The notes under the pieces are model-generated. The model worked only from the letters and a program-made list of their open reading frames with translations, ran no database searches and was not told the origin of the DNA. DNA of 64,000 nucleotides from Micropterix aruncella (taxonomy: Eukaryota; Arthropoda; Insecta; Lepidoptera; Micropterigidae): the NCBI GenBank assembly GCA_944548615.1, contig OX155950.1, forward strand, positions 35,055,610-35,119,609, given 5' to 3'. The first letter of the stretch is position 1. Every line of letters begins with the position of its first letter. Positions 54,141-64,000 of this stretch are shown piece by piece. Both the position numbers and the translations under genes were made by a program.

Positions 54141-55522
54141 GAGCACAGGGCAAAATAATTATTTACGCTACAACTTGAGCAAGCGATATAGAGTGGGACA
54201 CGTTCCGTCCCGCTCGCTGCCGATCAGATCAGTATGGACGGAACATTAACAGACCTAGATTTATTATCAAAGTTTTCTATTTTCAGTTGGAGAGTTAAAC
54301 GATAAACTAATACACCTGAATCAACGTCATAAAAAGACATTTTTAGGGGAAAATACTCATCAAATTTACGTAGAGAACAAAACACTGATGACTGAAATTG
54401 TAGAGCATGACACAAAGCATCTACTCCCAAGATATCCCGCGATAAATGATAACATTCGTAACGCACATAAAGCACTCTCCCGTCTCGTAATTTATCTTAA
54501 CATTGTTTCTAAAATTACTTTCAGCTTATACAAATTGTACGAAAGACGTAAATGAATACCTCTGTAGGAACAACATAATACGAAGGGGAGTTTTCCATCT
54601 CCACGACGAAATGATGAAAGGTCCATTATTTTTGAGGGATTTCTATAGGGATACCCCGCGGAGATGAGCTAAATTTTAAACTTCCGGATCATTATTCTCG
54701 TCTACCTCTGAGGATATTATTCCGCTTGTAGGTTCGCCGTTAAAGCGGAGGAGGGAGAGAGCTTACCTATTTGGGACTCGAGTAAACAGAGAATGCAAAT
54801 GACTTTGAAACACTGTTTTGCTTCGAATTCATTATACAGGAGCGAGTTGTTACTCCGGTTTGTCGGTCGAATCTTACCCGGTCTGGGCGTGAGATCTTAC
54901 AACTTTGGATAATATTTTACGAATTAATGGCTAAATTGTTTGTTCTTCCGGACGCCGGGTTTAATTTGGACTGCCGGCGAATATGGAAATTAACGATAAC
55001 ATTTCCCCGGCAATAATTAATGACATAAAACAGCGGCACTATATTTATGCCGACGAGACACTTGCAAGCTTTCGCGAAATTGAAGAATAGGATTACTTCA
55101 TAACAGAAAGTCTAATAATATCGAACGAAGTAATAATGAAGAGATATTGAATAATTAAACCATAACAAACGATGACTAAAATACTTTTATATGCTAGCGA
55201 AAGACGAAAATTCAATAAAAGCATCTAGAGTCTACACCTAGAGCACAAGACATTTGTACATATTATATTTTATTTTATTTTGTACCTAATACGTCATACC
55301 AAAAATAAAATATATGTATATATAGATACATAATAAATGTGTATCTGTATTTTCTTTTCACCTTATTTCCCATCCGGACTCCCCTCATTCCAAGCGGATA
55401 AATAAAAATAAAAAAATACAAACGGAGCTGCCATGGAATTCACGGAGCGGGGTCGGGATTCAATACGTTAATCCAACTATATTGTCAATGTCGATGCCAA
55501 TTCGCTGATTCATCATTTATAA
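54141..55522. other. Unannotated, partly GC-richer unique sequence
   Basis: Bases 54,580-55,080 are less AT-rich and unique in the window (CCGGACGCCGGGTTTAATTT, TTCCCCGGCAATAATTAATG), with no open frame of note. They have the look of conserved non-coding DNA but this needs comparison with relatives. The 54,224-54,475 minus frame has no domain. Confidence 0.35.
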
Positions 55523-55925
55523 ATATGATTTTATCTTAAAATATTTGATTAAAATATTCGAGGATTGACTTATTAAAAAAAAACTGTGTTTCTGGTTTCG
55601 ATTAATAATATTGTTGGTAATTCGTAGAAATAGAAGATGAAAAGCTTCTATAGAATATATATAACAAGTAGTGACCAACGAAAACGTCGGCGGAAAGGTT
55701 ATTGACGAAAACAACGAACTCAATGACAAATCAAGTTAACGGTATCTCAGCGAACGGCGAACAAGGCTCTGAAAACTTGACTGTTGGGGAAAATAGAGAG
55801 AGCTGATGCAGATTGAGAGAAATAAAAGTGACAAAGAAGGGAAACCTTTCACAAAGACCTCCGGGAAAATAATGAGTCGGAAAAACAAATGTGGCTATAT
55901 ATGTAAAGAGAAACAAAAAAATATT
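55523..55925 (+). repeat. Segmental duplication, copy 1
   Basis: It matches 57,290-57,735 in direct orientation with about 85% identity: GAAAACGTCGGCGGAAAGG, ATCTCAGCGAACGGCGAAC, GGGGAAAATAGAGAG and GACCTCCGGGAAAATAATGA. It lacks a ~69-bp GC-rich block present in the other copy and has drifted towards AT. Confidence 0.8.
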
Positions 55926-56049
55926 TATTTTATGGGTAAATTAATGACTACATGTGAAACATCTACCGCATCGTTTAATACTTACAGATATTTTTTATCT
56001 TTCATTATATGCTAATAAGTGTTTATTCATTTCTTTAAAGGGGTAAATT

Positions 56050-56215
56050 GTATCCCGTCAGATCAACATAGCTAAGCAGCGTCGGGCATGATCAGTACTC
56101 AGATGGGTGACCGCCTGAATAATGCCACGTAATAGTATAAAAACCGAGCGCCTGTAAGATAATTGTCGTTAGACATTAAGGTGAGCCGTTACCGTAAGGA
56201 GTAAAAAAAATATAT
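56050..56215 (+). repeat. 5S rRNA-derived SINE, copy 4
   Basis: CCCGTCAGATCAACATAGCT, AAGCAGCGTCGGGCATGATC and AGATGGGTGACCGCCTGAAT derive from 5S rRNA. The tail (AATTGTCGTTAGACATTAAG, GTGAGCCGTTACCGTAAGG) is shared with the copy at 1,046. Both internal promoter boxes are well kept, better than in copy 1. Confidence 0.75.
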
Positions 56216-56744
56216 AAAGGAAATTTGTCCATATATTCCTAACAATGAAAATAAATAATTTGCTGAAGAAATTGAGATGGGTTTAACAAAACTTGGAAGA
56301 ACAAAACTAGAAAATCGATTGTAAATTCGAATGACTACTTTATTTACAACGAAAGAAACATCGATATGCATAAAAAACCAGATCATGATTTGAAATACTA
56401 TTGAATACGAAAAATACGAGAGATATATTCGATGATGCATAATGGCGCATAATGATGCATCATCGAATATATCCCTTGACATTGACAATTTAGTTGGATT
56501 AATATAATTTTAATTTTTCTGCAATAGTGTTTTAAAAGCTGGATCTGCTCTTTTATACATATCTATGTTTTTTTCGTTGTAACTATACTGGTTATTCACA
56601 ATCTCGTCACAAATATTTATTATATATTTTACTATCATTTTAAAATCATTTTCCTAGTTCCGTTTTTCCAAGTTTTATTATACCAATGTCACCTTCTTTA
56701 GCATAACATTTATTTTGTGTAGTGTTAGAAATTGTTACATTTAT

Positions 56745-57282
56745 AAATGTACTAACTGCGCCCCGCGGTTTCACCCGCGTTGGTGATGGAAAATTGTGAT
56801 AATTATGATATAAAGTATTATATATTTTCGTCAATTTTTCCATGTTTTTTATTATTCTGCTATTCGGGACGGAGACAAATCCAACAAATTAAAAATCATG
56901 AAAATCGGTCCATCCGTTATCCAGTTATAAGTGTTCGAAATTTTAATATACATTATACATTATATACATTATACATTATATATATTATTTTAAATTATAT
57001 TCCATTATACATTATATTCGTGTAACTCCAACGGTTTTTGCGGCGCCCGCCAGAATCGCTCGCAGATGGCAGATTTTTTTTCTACTTCTTTGACACTTAT
57101 CGTTATATTTTGGATAATTCACACTATATCTTTATAAATTATAGCCTATGTGTTATTCTGATGTGTAAGCTATGTTATTGTAAAGTTTCATCAAAATCCA
57201 TTCAGTAGGTTTTGCGTGAAAGAGTAACAAACATCCATACATACATTCTTACAAACTTTCGCGTTTATAATAGTAGTAGGAT
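56745..57282 (+). repeat. Common arthropod interspersed repeat (LINE 3' end type)
   Basis: It has CGCCCCGCGGTTTCACCCGC near the start, AAAATCGGTCCATCCGTTAT in the middle and the ending CATCCATACATACATTCTTA, CAAACTTTCGCGTTTATAAT, AGTAGTAGGAT. I recognise these words as very abundant in moth and butterfly genomes, probably the 3' region of an RTE-like element or a derived SINE. A small ACATTAT minisatellite lies at 56,945-57,018. It separates the two copies of the segmental duplication. Confidence 0.6.
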
Positions 57283-57289
57283 AAACATG

Positions 57290-57735
57290 ATTTTATCGTT
57301 AAAATATTTGAAAAAAATGTTAGAGAGATTGGCTTATTAATAAATCTTCTTTTCTGGTTTCGACAAATAATATTGTTGGCCTCCGTAGCAATGGAAGATC
57401 AAAAGTGTCTGTAGAAAAAAGAGAACTACGGGGAACGAAAACGTCGGCGGAAAGGTTATTGACGAAAAAAACGAACACAATGACAAATCTAGTTAACGAT
57501 ATCTCAGCGAACGGCGAACGAAGCGCTGGAAACTTGGCGGTTGGGGAAAATAGAGAGGGCTGATGCAGATTGAGGGAAATAAAAGTGACAGAGAGCGGAA
57601 GCCTTTTCGTTCCCGGCGCGGAGGAAAAAAAGTAGCTTTCGCCGAGTGGCGGTAGCCGGCGCGGCGCGCGAGCGGAACAAAGACCTCCGGGAAAATAATG
57701 AGTCGGAGAAACAGATGTGGAGGTGTACGTAAAAG
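57290..57735 (+). repeat. Segmental duplication, copy 2 (with extra GC-rich block)
   Basis: Partner of 55,523-55,925. It keeps about 69 extra bases around 57,607-57,676 (CCCGGCGCGGAGG, GTAGCCGGCGCGGCGCGCG). A 202-codon minus-strand frame (57,320-57,928) runs through it, and the homologous frame in copy 1 is open for 61 codons (55,731-55,916), with the length difference a multiple of three. This could mean old coding or simple chance. Confidence 0.75.
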
Positions 57736-58055
57736 GAAACAAGTGATTTATGCTTATGGATAAAATGTTGAGTGCGCGCGGGGCACTCGCAGGTACCGTC
57801 GTCGCGTCGCTGACACCATCGCTTGGCGCGCTCGCCGCTCTTAATCTTGTTGGTCTTACGCTATCTCCATTACGCGACTCGGGGCGGTGCGGATGCGCTC
57901 GCAATTGCGCCCTCTCGGAGACTGTCATTGTTATTTTAAACCGCCTGCTTTGTTAAGGAGTACTCATTCGTGACGCAGCGCGCTAGAATCGGCGCCGACA
58001 CTGCGTAGCTTTCACACAGGAAAAACTTAAAATGACAGAGGTTATTTTTACGTAT
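57736..58055. other. GC-richer unique sequence after the duplication
   Basis: It contains GTTGAGTGCGCGCGGGGCAC and GACGCAGCGCGCTAGAATCG. No recognised gene. Confidence 0.35.
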
Positions 58056-58057
58056 AT

Positions 58058-58280
58058 ACAGGATGAGTTTTAATACGGGCAATACGAGTAAAAAAGCAAC
58101 TTTTGTTAAAAAATTGGGAAAAAACATAAAACTGAAAATTTGAATAATGTATTATTTAGAAAATTTGTGTAAAAAGAATTGAGCGCAATGAGCCATCTAG
58201 CGGTAAGTAAAATAATGCGAATATTGTTTATTAGCGATATTTTACCTATTGCTAGATGGCGCAGCGCGCTTAATGCTTGT
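58058..58280. mobile_element. MITE end and inverted repeat
   Basis: TATACAGGATGAGTTTTAAT at 58,058 resembles the terminus of the MITE at 13,491. Then GAGCCATCTAGCGGTAAGTA (about 58,190) pairs with TTTTACCTATTGCTAGATGG (about 58,240). It is a fragmentary element, and only one of the outer ends is seen. Confidence 0.45.
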
Positions 58281-58439
58281 AAAACTGTTATTTATCAGTT
58301 AAATATTTCATTATTACCAATAATGAAAAAAAAAACGAAATTAAATATTAAAAAAAAAACATTTTTTCTTTTTTTTTAAGCCGAGCTCAGCTGAGCATAG
58401 TTAACCATCCTCCATATTCATACTATTGCTTTGGCTATT

Positions 58440-58800
58440 TTGTACTTTTATGTAGGGAAGCATTTTCTGATACCATGTCACCCAGCACTTTCCCGGCAAA
58501 CAAACAACCCCCTCCCCCTCCCCCTCCCCTTTACCCCTCAACCCCCCCCCCCACGTCCCAATCTCCCAACGACCCCCAACCAACCTCCAACAACCCAACA
58601 ACTACCCGCTCTCACACTTTCACCCCTCCCTCTCCCCCCACACACACACAAACACACACACACACAGACTCACAGATAGACTTTAGTCTGGAAATGGTCC
58701 TAATCCTCTCAGGGATGAATATTTCCGTCTTCATCTCGCTTTTTTTTTATCGCGTTCACAATACTTTTCCTTGGACCGGGAAAGTGAAAAATGGGTATAC
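58440..58800 (-). repeat. Dispersed repeat family B, reverse copy with CA and C-rich tracts
   Basis: Reverse relative of 15,375-15,800: the CGCGTTCACAATACTTTTCC end, GATGAATATTTCCGTC, GGTCCTAATC, a CA tract (58,638-58,670) and a long C-rich tract (58,505-58,640). The microsatellites are much expanded compared with the other copies. The Pro- and His-rich open frames here (58,431-58,957) come from the C-rich tract. Confidence 0.55.
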
Positions 58801-59167
58801 ACCTGTCAAGGACTTTATATTGACTAACGTCAATGTTTATTTTTGGGAAAACCGTATTATACTTTGGCCAAATTTTGATTCCAATTTTGTTTTTGAAATG
58901 TTGAACTCTATGAATGTAACATTATCGTCATTTTTTAGTGTGCGACATACCGAATAGTTATTATCCTAAAACCATGGAGTAATTTCCATGAAGTAATTTT
59001 CAATTTTTTAATTAAACATGACAGAAACCCTAGTGGGCTCCAGAAATTATCGCCGGAAAATAATCAAAAACGTAGGTGAATGTGTATTCCATCCCATCTA
59101 TTCGAAAGGGACGACTTGGTTCACCTTTAAGTGCGCCCAAAAGTGTTTTTTTCTATAAGAAACTTTA

Positions 59168-59241
59168 TAAGTGCGCCGCTATTATCTTTGCGGCTCACTT
59201 TTTGAATAAGTGCGCCGCAATTTACTTTGCGGCGCACTTTT
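59168..59241. repeat. Two tandem GC-stem hairpins
   Basis: AAGTGCGCCGCT ... GCGGCTCACTT is followed by AAGTGCGCCGCAA-TTTACT-TTGCGGCGCACTT (13-bp perfect stem). The two hairpins are sequence-related and adjacent. They lie about 215 bases before the Crypton-like frame. Confidence 0.65.
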
Positions 59242-59455
59242 TGAATTTGGAACATCTTAGTCCTCAGCGCCGAAGAAATCGAACGCAAATATTGTTTGAA
59301 TAAAGACTGGCTGGTACGACGGCCTCTAGTCGCGCCGCCGGCTGAATGAAAAAAAACAAATGAAATAAAAAACGCCCGAACGTCGATTGTTTTTGTCGCC
59401 CACGTTTTCGACAATTTTCACGGATTGTAAGAAATTCATCGTTTTCTTTTGAAAA

Positions 59456-59892
59456 ATGAGTTCTTCAAGTGACAGTGAAAGTATAGATTTAACTTCTGAA
59501 AGCATTAGAACTGAGGCAAGAAATGTGATTGATTATCTATTGCCTGCAAAATCCCGGGAGAAATATATGAAAGCCTATGGAAATTTTATTGAATGGAGAA
59601 ATGCAAGAAGCGCCAACAATTTTTCAGAATCTGTGTTTTTGGCCTACTTCCAGTACTAAGCCACAACTAAACAGTCAGTTGTAATAACGACGTAAAACTA
59701 TACACATATTCGAAATTAATAGCGTATCTGAAGAGGATGTCTGATGGATTTAAACATACAAAATCCAAAGTGTTCTCAATCAAAAATGTGGAGACTTTCC
59801 TTAATGAGACACCCGACAAAGTCTTTCTTGCCGTAAAAGTAAGTAACTATGTATATGGTGGATTAACAAAGGATCATAAAGGATTAATATGA
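59456..59892 (+). pseudogene. N-terminal fragment of a Crypton-like (tyrosine recombinase type) protein
   Basis: MSSSSDSESIDLTSE is followed by LLPAKSREKYMKAYGNFIEW and FSESVFLAYFQY, with a TAA at 59,657. In a shifted frame the homology resumes: KLYTYSKLIAYLKRMSDGF, KHTKSKVFSIKNVETFLNE, TPDKVFLAVK. This order (SREKY..AY..F..W, FSE.V.L.YF, YSKL..YLKR...G, SK.F..E....FL.E.PD...L..KV) is that of insect proteins built from the N-terminal SAM-like half of Crypton-type tyrosine recombinases (related to the ZMYM/QRICH1 group). After AVK a GTAAGT (59,839) could be an intron donor. The catalytic R..H-R..Y half is not found downstream. It is a broken transposon or a dead domesticated gene, with an acidic serine-rich start typical of the family. 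Confidence 0.65.
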
Positions 59893-61225
59893 GGCGCCTT
59901 TTATTTTCTCATAGAGGGTGATGAAAAGTAAAGTGTATCACTAGGGCGCAAAATATTTTTGGCTCGGGTTATTTTAATACCAATGTTACTCATTTATTTC
60001 AACGTCAGTAATAAAAACAATAATTAATTAAAAAGAAATTACATTCATAGTGCATTGGACATACTCAAACCATTATTGTGATGAGTTCCTACATTTTGAT
60101 ATTAATTTTTCCACGCCACACAATAACTTCCGTACGACCTATTCATGTCGATGATGTCCTGGGTGGCCTTTCATGTCCGGACAATTAATGAAAAAAAATA
60201 GAAAAAAGAAATTGGACATGAACGCGCATGGTAGCCGATGTAATTAAGTTGAGGCTTTCATATTGAAATTGGTCACTGTGTTAAAGTGGATTGCCTGGCT
60301 TCCGTTCCAAGTAATTTAGCCGCCCTTTGTTTACACCACGAGCTCTAATAAACACGGCTAATGTAGCCCTCCTCAAATTTACTTTGCCGCTGAAAGTGAA
60401 GTTGTCCCCCGTTGCTTAATTGTTGATATTATACCTAGGAAACTTTTCGAAGTTTGAAAATTTAGTATAATTTGACGAAGTTTTGTTGAGTGGAGAAATG
60501 CGTATAAACTAAGATTATTCCAGAGTTTAACATTAATTCCAGAGTTTTATTGAAAACGTGAAAATATTTGAAGCAGTTAAGTGCCCCACTAACAAGCAAT
60601 CAATCGTAGATACTGTAATCGAATCGGAACCAAGAAATCATTTTATATTTCATAAAATCACACCTACAGCAAAAGATATGTATTATTTTGAACTAGAAAC
60701 TAAGCAAGGCTAATTCATGTTGATTCGTCTGAATGGAGCATGGAGATCTGTTACTTCGGCAGAACAAATTTACCGAGATGTACCATATTATAAATAAAAA
60801 CCATTTCGCTATCTGCAACCGGTGCAGCGGTGTGAAGGTTTGCCACCCGTTATAAAAATCAGACAATTTGCAAGCAAATACTGTTACTGCTGCATAAGAT
60901 TTAATTGACCATAATTGACAAAGGTCTTAAACTACAGACATCCTAACATATTAACATACATTATATTATTATCGTTTAAAAAGCCCAAGACGTGGCAGAG
61001 CACGAAAACTTTTAATCACCTGATTTATGTTTATCATCTTGTATTATTTATTTTTTTATATCATACAAAAATACATTTTTTATGTATATTCGTAAACCTT
61101 TTTTCTATCTATATTCATTTGCAAATAAAACTATTTTTGACTTATTTTATATGGCAGATCGTTAATATGTATAAACAAGAAATAAAAACGGACGTATCCC
61201 AGCGAAAAACCGTTTTTTTTAATAG
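59893..61225. other. Unannotated stretch
   Basis: Bases 60,080-60,420 are slightly GC-richer and unique (GTCCTGGGTGGCCTTTCATG). The 146-codon frame at 60,915-61,355 is Phe/Leu/Ile-rich AT translation and overlaps the reverse-transcriptase remnant on the other strand. It is not accepted as a gene. Confidence 0.35.
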
Positions 61226-62225
61226 CAACCCCGTAGACTGTCTCCAATTATACCAACTCCTTGAACTTTATTTTCTAAGTCTAGTAAGTTTAAATCCAAA
61301 GCTTTACAACTTGTTCCATAATATTTTAGTTTTATCAGAAGGGTTTCATGATTAACTCAATCAAATGATTTCAAGAGATCACAGAAAATGCCAATAGCAA
61401 CCGCTGATCTCTCCCAATCATCAAATATTTTTCTTGATCTGCATGACTCAAGCACTCATATAGAAGAGTATTTGGTGAATCGTGAGGGTAATCGTTCGCC
61501 GGTGATAAAAAACCCATAAACCTACATTTTCCTCGTCAAAAGCGAGAGATGTGTATTTATCTTATGAAAGAACAATCTTTCAAAAACGTGTGGGTGGCTT
61601 TTATTATTATATCTTTAGGCATTCGATTTACCCAATAAACAATTTCCTCTTATATTATACAGTTTCATTTGATTTTGAAAACATACATCATAAAATTACG
61701 TAAATAAATCATAATAGGTTTAACTATAAACTCTTAATCCAGATTGAATGTTTGAAAATTTTCTTTCATTAAAATGAAAATATCAAGCTTATTAATTTTA
61801 TTTTATGGCTAGCTGATAACCCCAACAACATTTAGTCTTTTAGTTGAGACTAACGGAAAGTCCATACTTTTAGCTAATAACCTCACTAAATGTTCCGGTA
61901 TAAACGTCATCCAATAGGATACGGGATTCCCCGGTGCAATAAAAAACTGCCAAGGCTTGGGAAGAAATTTCCAATCTCAAAAATTTCATTTAAAAATTAA
62001 ATTGTATAGAAGATTATATTACTAGATCTAATTTGATAGATATATCTAATGTGTTTGCTAATAGATATAATTTCTATTTTTTTTTAAATTTCGAGAAAGC
62101 TGGGAGAAAATAGATTGGCTTGTAATTTTCAAGATCAGCATTGTTTCTCTTTTTGAAATTGGTGGTTTTTGCAATTTTAAAAAGATTTAGGAACAAATGT
62201 TGCTTCATGTTTTCATTTTAACTCA
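61226..62225 (-). pseudogene. Non-LTR retrotransposon reverse-transcriptase remnant
   Basis: On the minus strand the N-terminal block reads KIAKTTNFKKRNNADLENYK then PIYFLPAFSKF (62,225-62,070). It matches LK.AKV.PIFKKG...D..NYRPISILPAFSKV. About 600 bases on comes DDWERSAVAIGIFCDLLKSF, a D and stop, then VNHETLLIKLKYYGTSCKAL (61,450-61,290), which is the A-motif region FCDLSKAFD.VNH..LL.KL.YYG. The stretch between and the later FADD and thumb regions are unrecognisable. It is a Jockey/CR1-like LINE, dead by stops and frameshifts. Confidence 0.75.
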
Positions 62226-62654
62226 AGACTTATCTCAATACATTATCAAGTCACTAAGGAAATTATACATTTTCTTAGGGGATTTAAAATGTAGCAGTAT
62301 TGATACTGGTACCTCGATGTAATCGTTGAATAGGATTAATTAACAGAATAATTATAAAATAGTCTTTTAGTATATTTGCTATTTCCGTAAGATCAGAGTT
62401 TTGAAATATACTATGAAGCAATTAGGTAGATATAATTCCGCCACTAATTATCCCTTATCTATTGATGATAGTACACATAGTTTTTATTTTGTTACTCGAG
62501 TAATTAATATCATTTTTAATAGTATTTTTTATTGTCGTGTTGGTTTGTAATAGTTGTGTTTGTAATATTTATAATAGTCCCTGTCATGAGTTAAGATTTT
62601 GATTAAGGTTGTCTTGGAAAATTTGGATCTCCTCCAGACCGTATCACTATGTAT
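62226..62654. other. AT-rich stretch, probably decayed LINE interior
   Basis: It lies immediately upstream (minus strand) of the reverse-transcriptase block. I see no readable motif. Confidence 0.3.
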
Positions 62655-63025
62655 CTATTCAGAAAGGCTTTTCGCACATTTTTTTGAGATTGGTCTATGT
62701 ATCGGTGGAAAGTAAAATTCAAAATGAGAATTAAGAACGAAAATATCATAGTCAGAATTTGGGTTTTGAAGGGTTAGGCTTATCAGTAACATTGTGTAGC
62801 AAGTAGAATAATGGTTATCATATTCGTACTGACGTAAATCATATACTGTATTTTTTATGCATTTTGTTCGCCCCTTGAAGTTACCAAGAAGACTTAATAA
62901 TGCTATTGAAATAATCATAGCCTGTATTTTACGGACAATAAAGAGAATAGTATCATATTCATGTTCAATACGAAGAGCACAAAATCAAATATTCGTATCT
63001 GAGGACGCCCCACTAATAAATAATT
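62655..63025 (-). CDS. Unidentified open frame with one stop
   Basis: A frame of about 120 codons, interrupted by one TGA near 62,990, reads CALRIEHEYDTILFIVRKIQ, then NFKGRTKCIKNTVYDLRQYE and ends KKCAKSLSE. No domain is recognised. It lies in the same orientation as the LINE remnant at 61,226-62,225 and may be another part of it, or chance. Confidence 0.2.
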
Positions 63026-63530
63026 CTACCTTTTGGATAACTTAAACAATCGCAAATATTGGTGTTGTGTAAAACATATGTCGAAGTGTATTTGAAATAA
63101 ATCTTTGCATAAAATATTTAAAATGTAGTATTAGGGTTCCATTTACCTTAAAGTGGCTACTAAATAGTTAAAAGTGTTGTGTAGTACGTTACAGATTATG
63201 CAAATGACTTCCTCAGTATATCGGTTAATGTTTTCTGCCTATCACTTTCGAGAGCTATCACAGAAAAAAAAAATTGCGAAAAATATCGGTAACTGTCGAG
63301 TAGAGCATTATACAAACGTTAGAAATTATTTGTAGTTGTTAGCTACATTCAATTAAATATTATAAATATATCAATTATGATTTAAGCTATGATTTTTAAT
63401 TATGATTGGAAGATATTATATGTACCTACATATGTATGTACCTGCTTTATGCGATAAATTGGGAAGAGCGTGCTACCCATATTAGTTTTACATCAAATAA
63501 CTACACAAAGTATGTATTATCTCTAGTATA

Positions 63531-63810
63531 CAACACTAATTGTAAAATTGTTGTTTTTTAGAACAAAGAAAAAAAGGCGTTGTACTTCATTGGAGTAATA
63601 TTACTCGTGTGAAGACTAACATCAATAGATTTACTACACGAAATATTATAGCTAGTGTATACTAGAGATCATATTTCGTTTAGCACCTTTACAATCAGTT
63701 TTATATAAAACTGATTGTAAAAGTGTTGTTTTTCAGAATAACGAGAAAAAAAGGCGTTGTACTCACTGGAGGAATATTATTCGTGTGAAGGCTAACCTCA
63801 ATAGATTACT
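63531..63810 (+). repeat. Direct duplication of ~100 bp flanking a perfect palindrome
   Basis: Two units (63,531-63,635 and 63,704-63,810) share GAAAAAAAGGCGTTGTACT, CATTGGAGTAATATTACTCG or its variant, GTGTGAAG and CTAACMTCAATAGAT, with about 88% identity. Between them, at 63,688-63,721, is TTTACAATCAGTTTTAT and its exact complement, a 34-base perfect palindrome that overlaps the start of unit two. Confidence 0.7.
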
Positions 63811-64000
63811 TCTTTTCTTGTTTATGTGTGTATGTCTTTGTAGTTTCTTGTATTGTCTCTTTTTATTTCCTTGCGTTTTATTTTGTTATATTTACAATAA
63901 CCAAATTTTGGTTTACCTTTAATATGACTTTTATAACATTTATATTAATGAAATTGAAATGAATATGAATATGAATAATTAAATAATTTAATTTATGACT
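63811..64000. other. AT-rich right edge
   Basis: It ends with ATGAATATGAATATGAATAA-type short repeats, as at the 3' ends of some retroelements. Nothing else is recognised. Confidence 0.35.

Noticed and set aside
57320..57928. 202-codon minus-strand frame as a real protein
   Set aside because: Low complexity (Pro, Ser, Phe rich), crosses the edge of a duplicated segment, and no family is recognised. Only the comparison of the two copies keeps it of interest.
58431..58957. Pro/Thr/His-rich open frames
   Set aside because: They translate the C-rich and CA microsatellite of repeat family B.

Overview
This window is eukaryotic, AT-rich and dominated by repeats. It reads like an intergenic or long-intron stretch of an insect genome. 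The element mix (mariner, Transib, hAT, Crypton-like, Ty3/gypsy and non-LTR remnants, 5S- and tRNA-derived SINEs, Tc1/mariner-type MITEs) and several repeat motifs familiar from moths and butterflies make a lepidopteran plausible. That is an inference, not a proof. There are no bacterial operons, no CRISPR array and no complete host gene. The only stretch that looks like a host protein-coding exon is at the extreme left edge (1-118, minus strand): a start codon followed by a signal-peptide-like segment that runs off the window.

Region by region. 0-8.8 kb: the edge exon, a 5S-derived SINE, two inverted arrays of a ~120-bp tandem repeat, a reverse-transcriptase scrap, and two copies of a dispersed repeat (family A). 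8.8-14.7 kb: DNA-transposon graveyard with three different mariner remnants, a mariner-type MITE, and a decayed Transib (RAG1-like) transposase on the minus strand interrupted by a foldback insertion. 14.7-18.1 kb: dispersed repeats B, C and D and a neat hAT MITE with an 8-bp target duplication. 18.1-28.0 kb: the most structured part. It is a large interrupted palindrome (left arm about 19,064-21,248, right arm about 24,100-27,985) whose outer parts are nearly identical and inner parts much more diverged. The change occurs exactly where a gypsy-type integrase flanked by two LTRs in inverted orientation is inserted in the right arm. 27.8-37.9 kb: a 5.06-kb segment in near-perfect tandem duplication that starts inside the right palindrome arm. 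37.9-46.0 kb: mostly unannotated AT-rich DNA with a ~230-bp TA microsatellite, a short CpG-rich patch, another family A copy and two tandem-repeat arrays. 46.0-54.2 kb: a terminal-inverted-repeat element, RNase H remnants of a non-LTR retrotransposon, a tRNA-derived SINE, foldback elements and further family A modules. 54.2-64.0 kb: a diverged segmental duplication, another 5S SINE, a Crypton-like recombinase fragment, reverse-transcriptase remnants, and short duplications at the right end.

Apart from the edge exon, nothing here works as a gene network. The coding signal belongs to transposable elements, almost all broken by stops, frameshifts or deletions. The exception is the gypsy integrase, whose zinc-binding and catalytic residues are intact although the rest of pol is missing.

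Repeat family letters A-E are labels made for this report. Boundaries of diverged repeats are read by eye and are good to about 10-30 bases. Junctions of the tandem duplication, the hAT element and the inverted LTRs are exact or nearly so.
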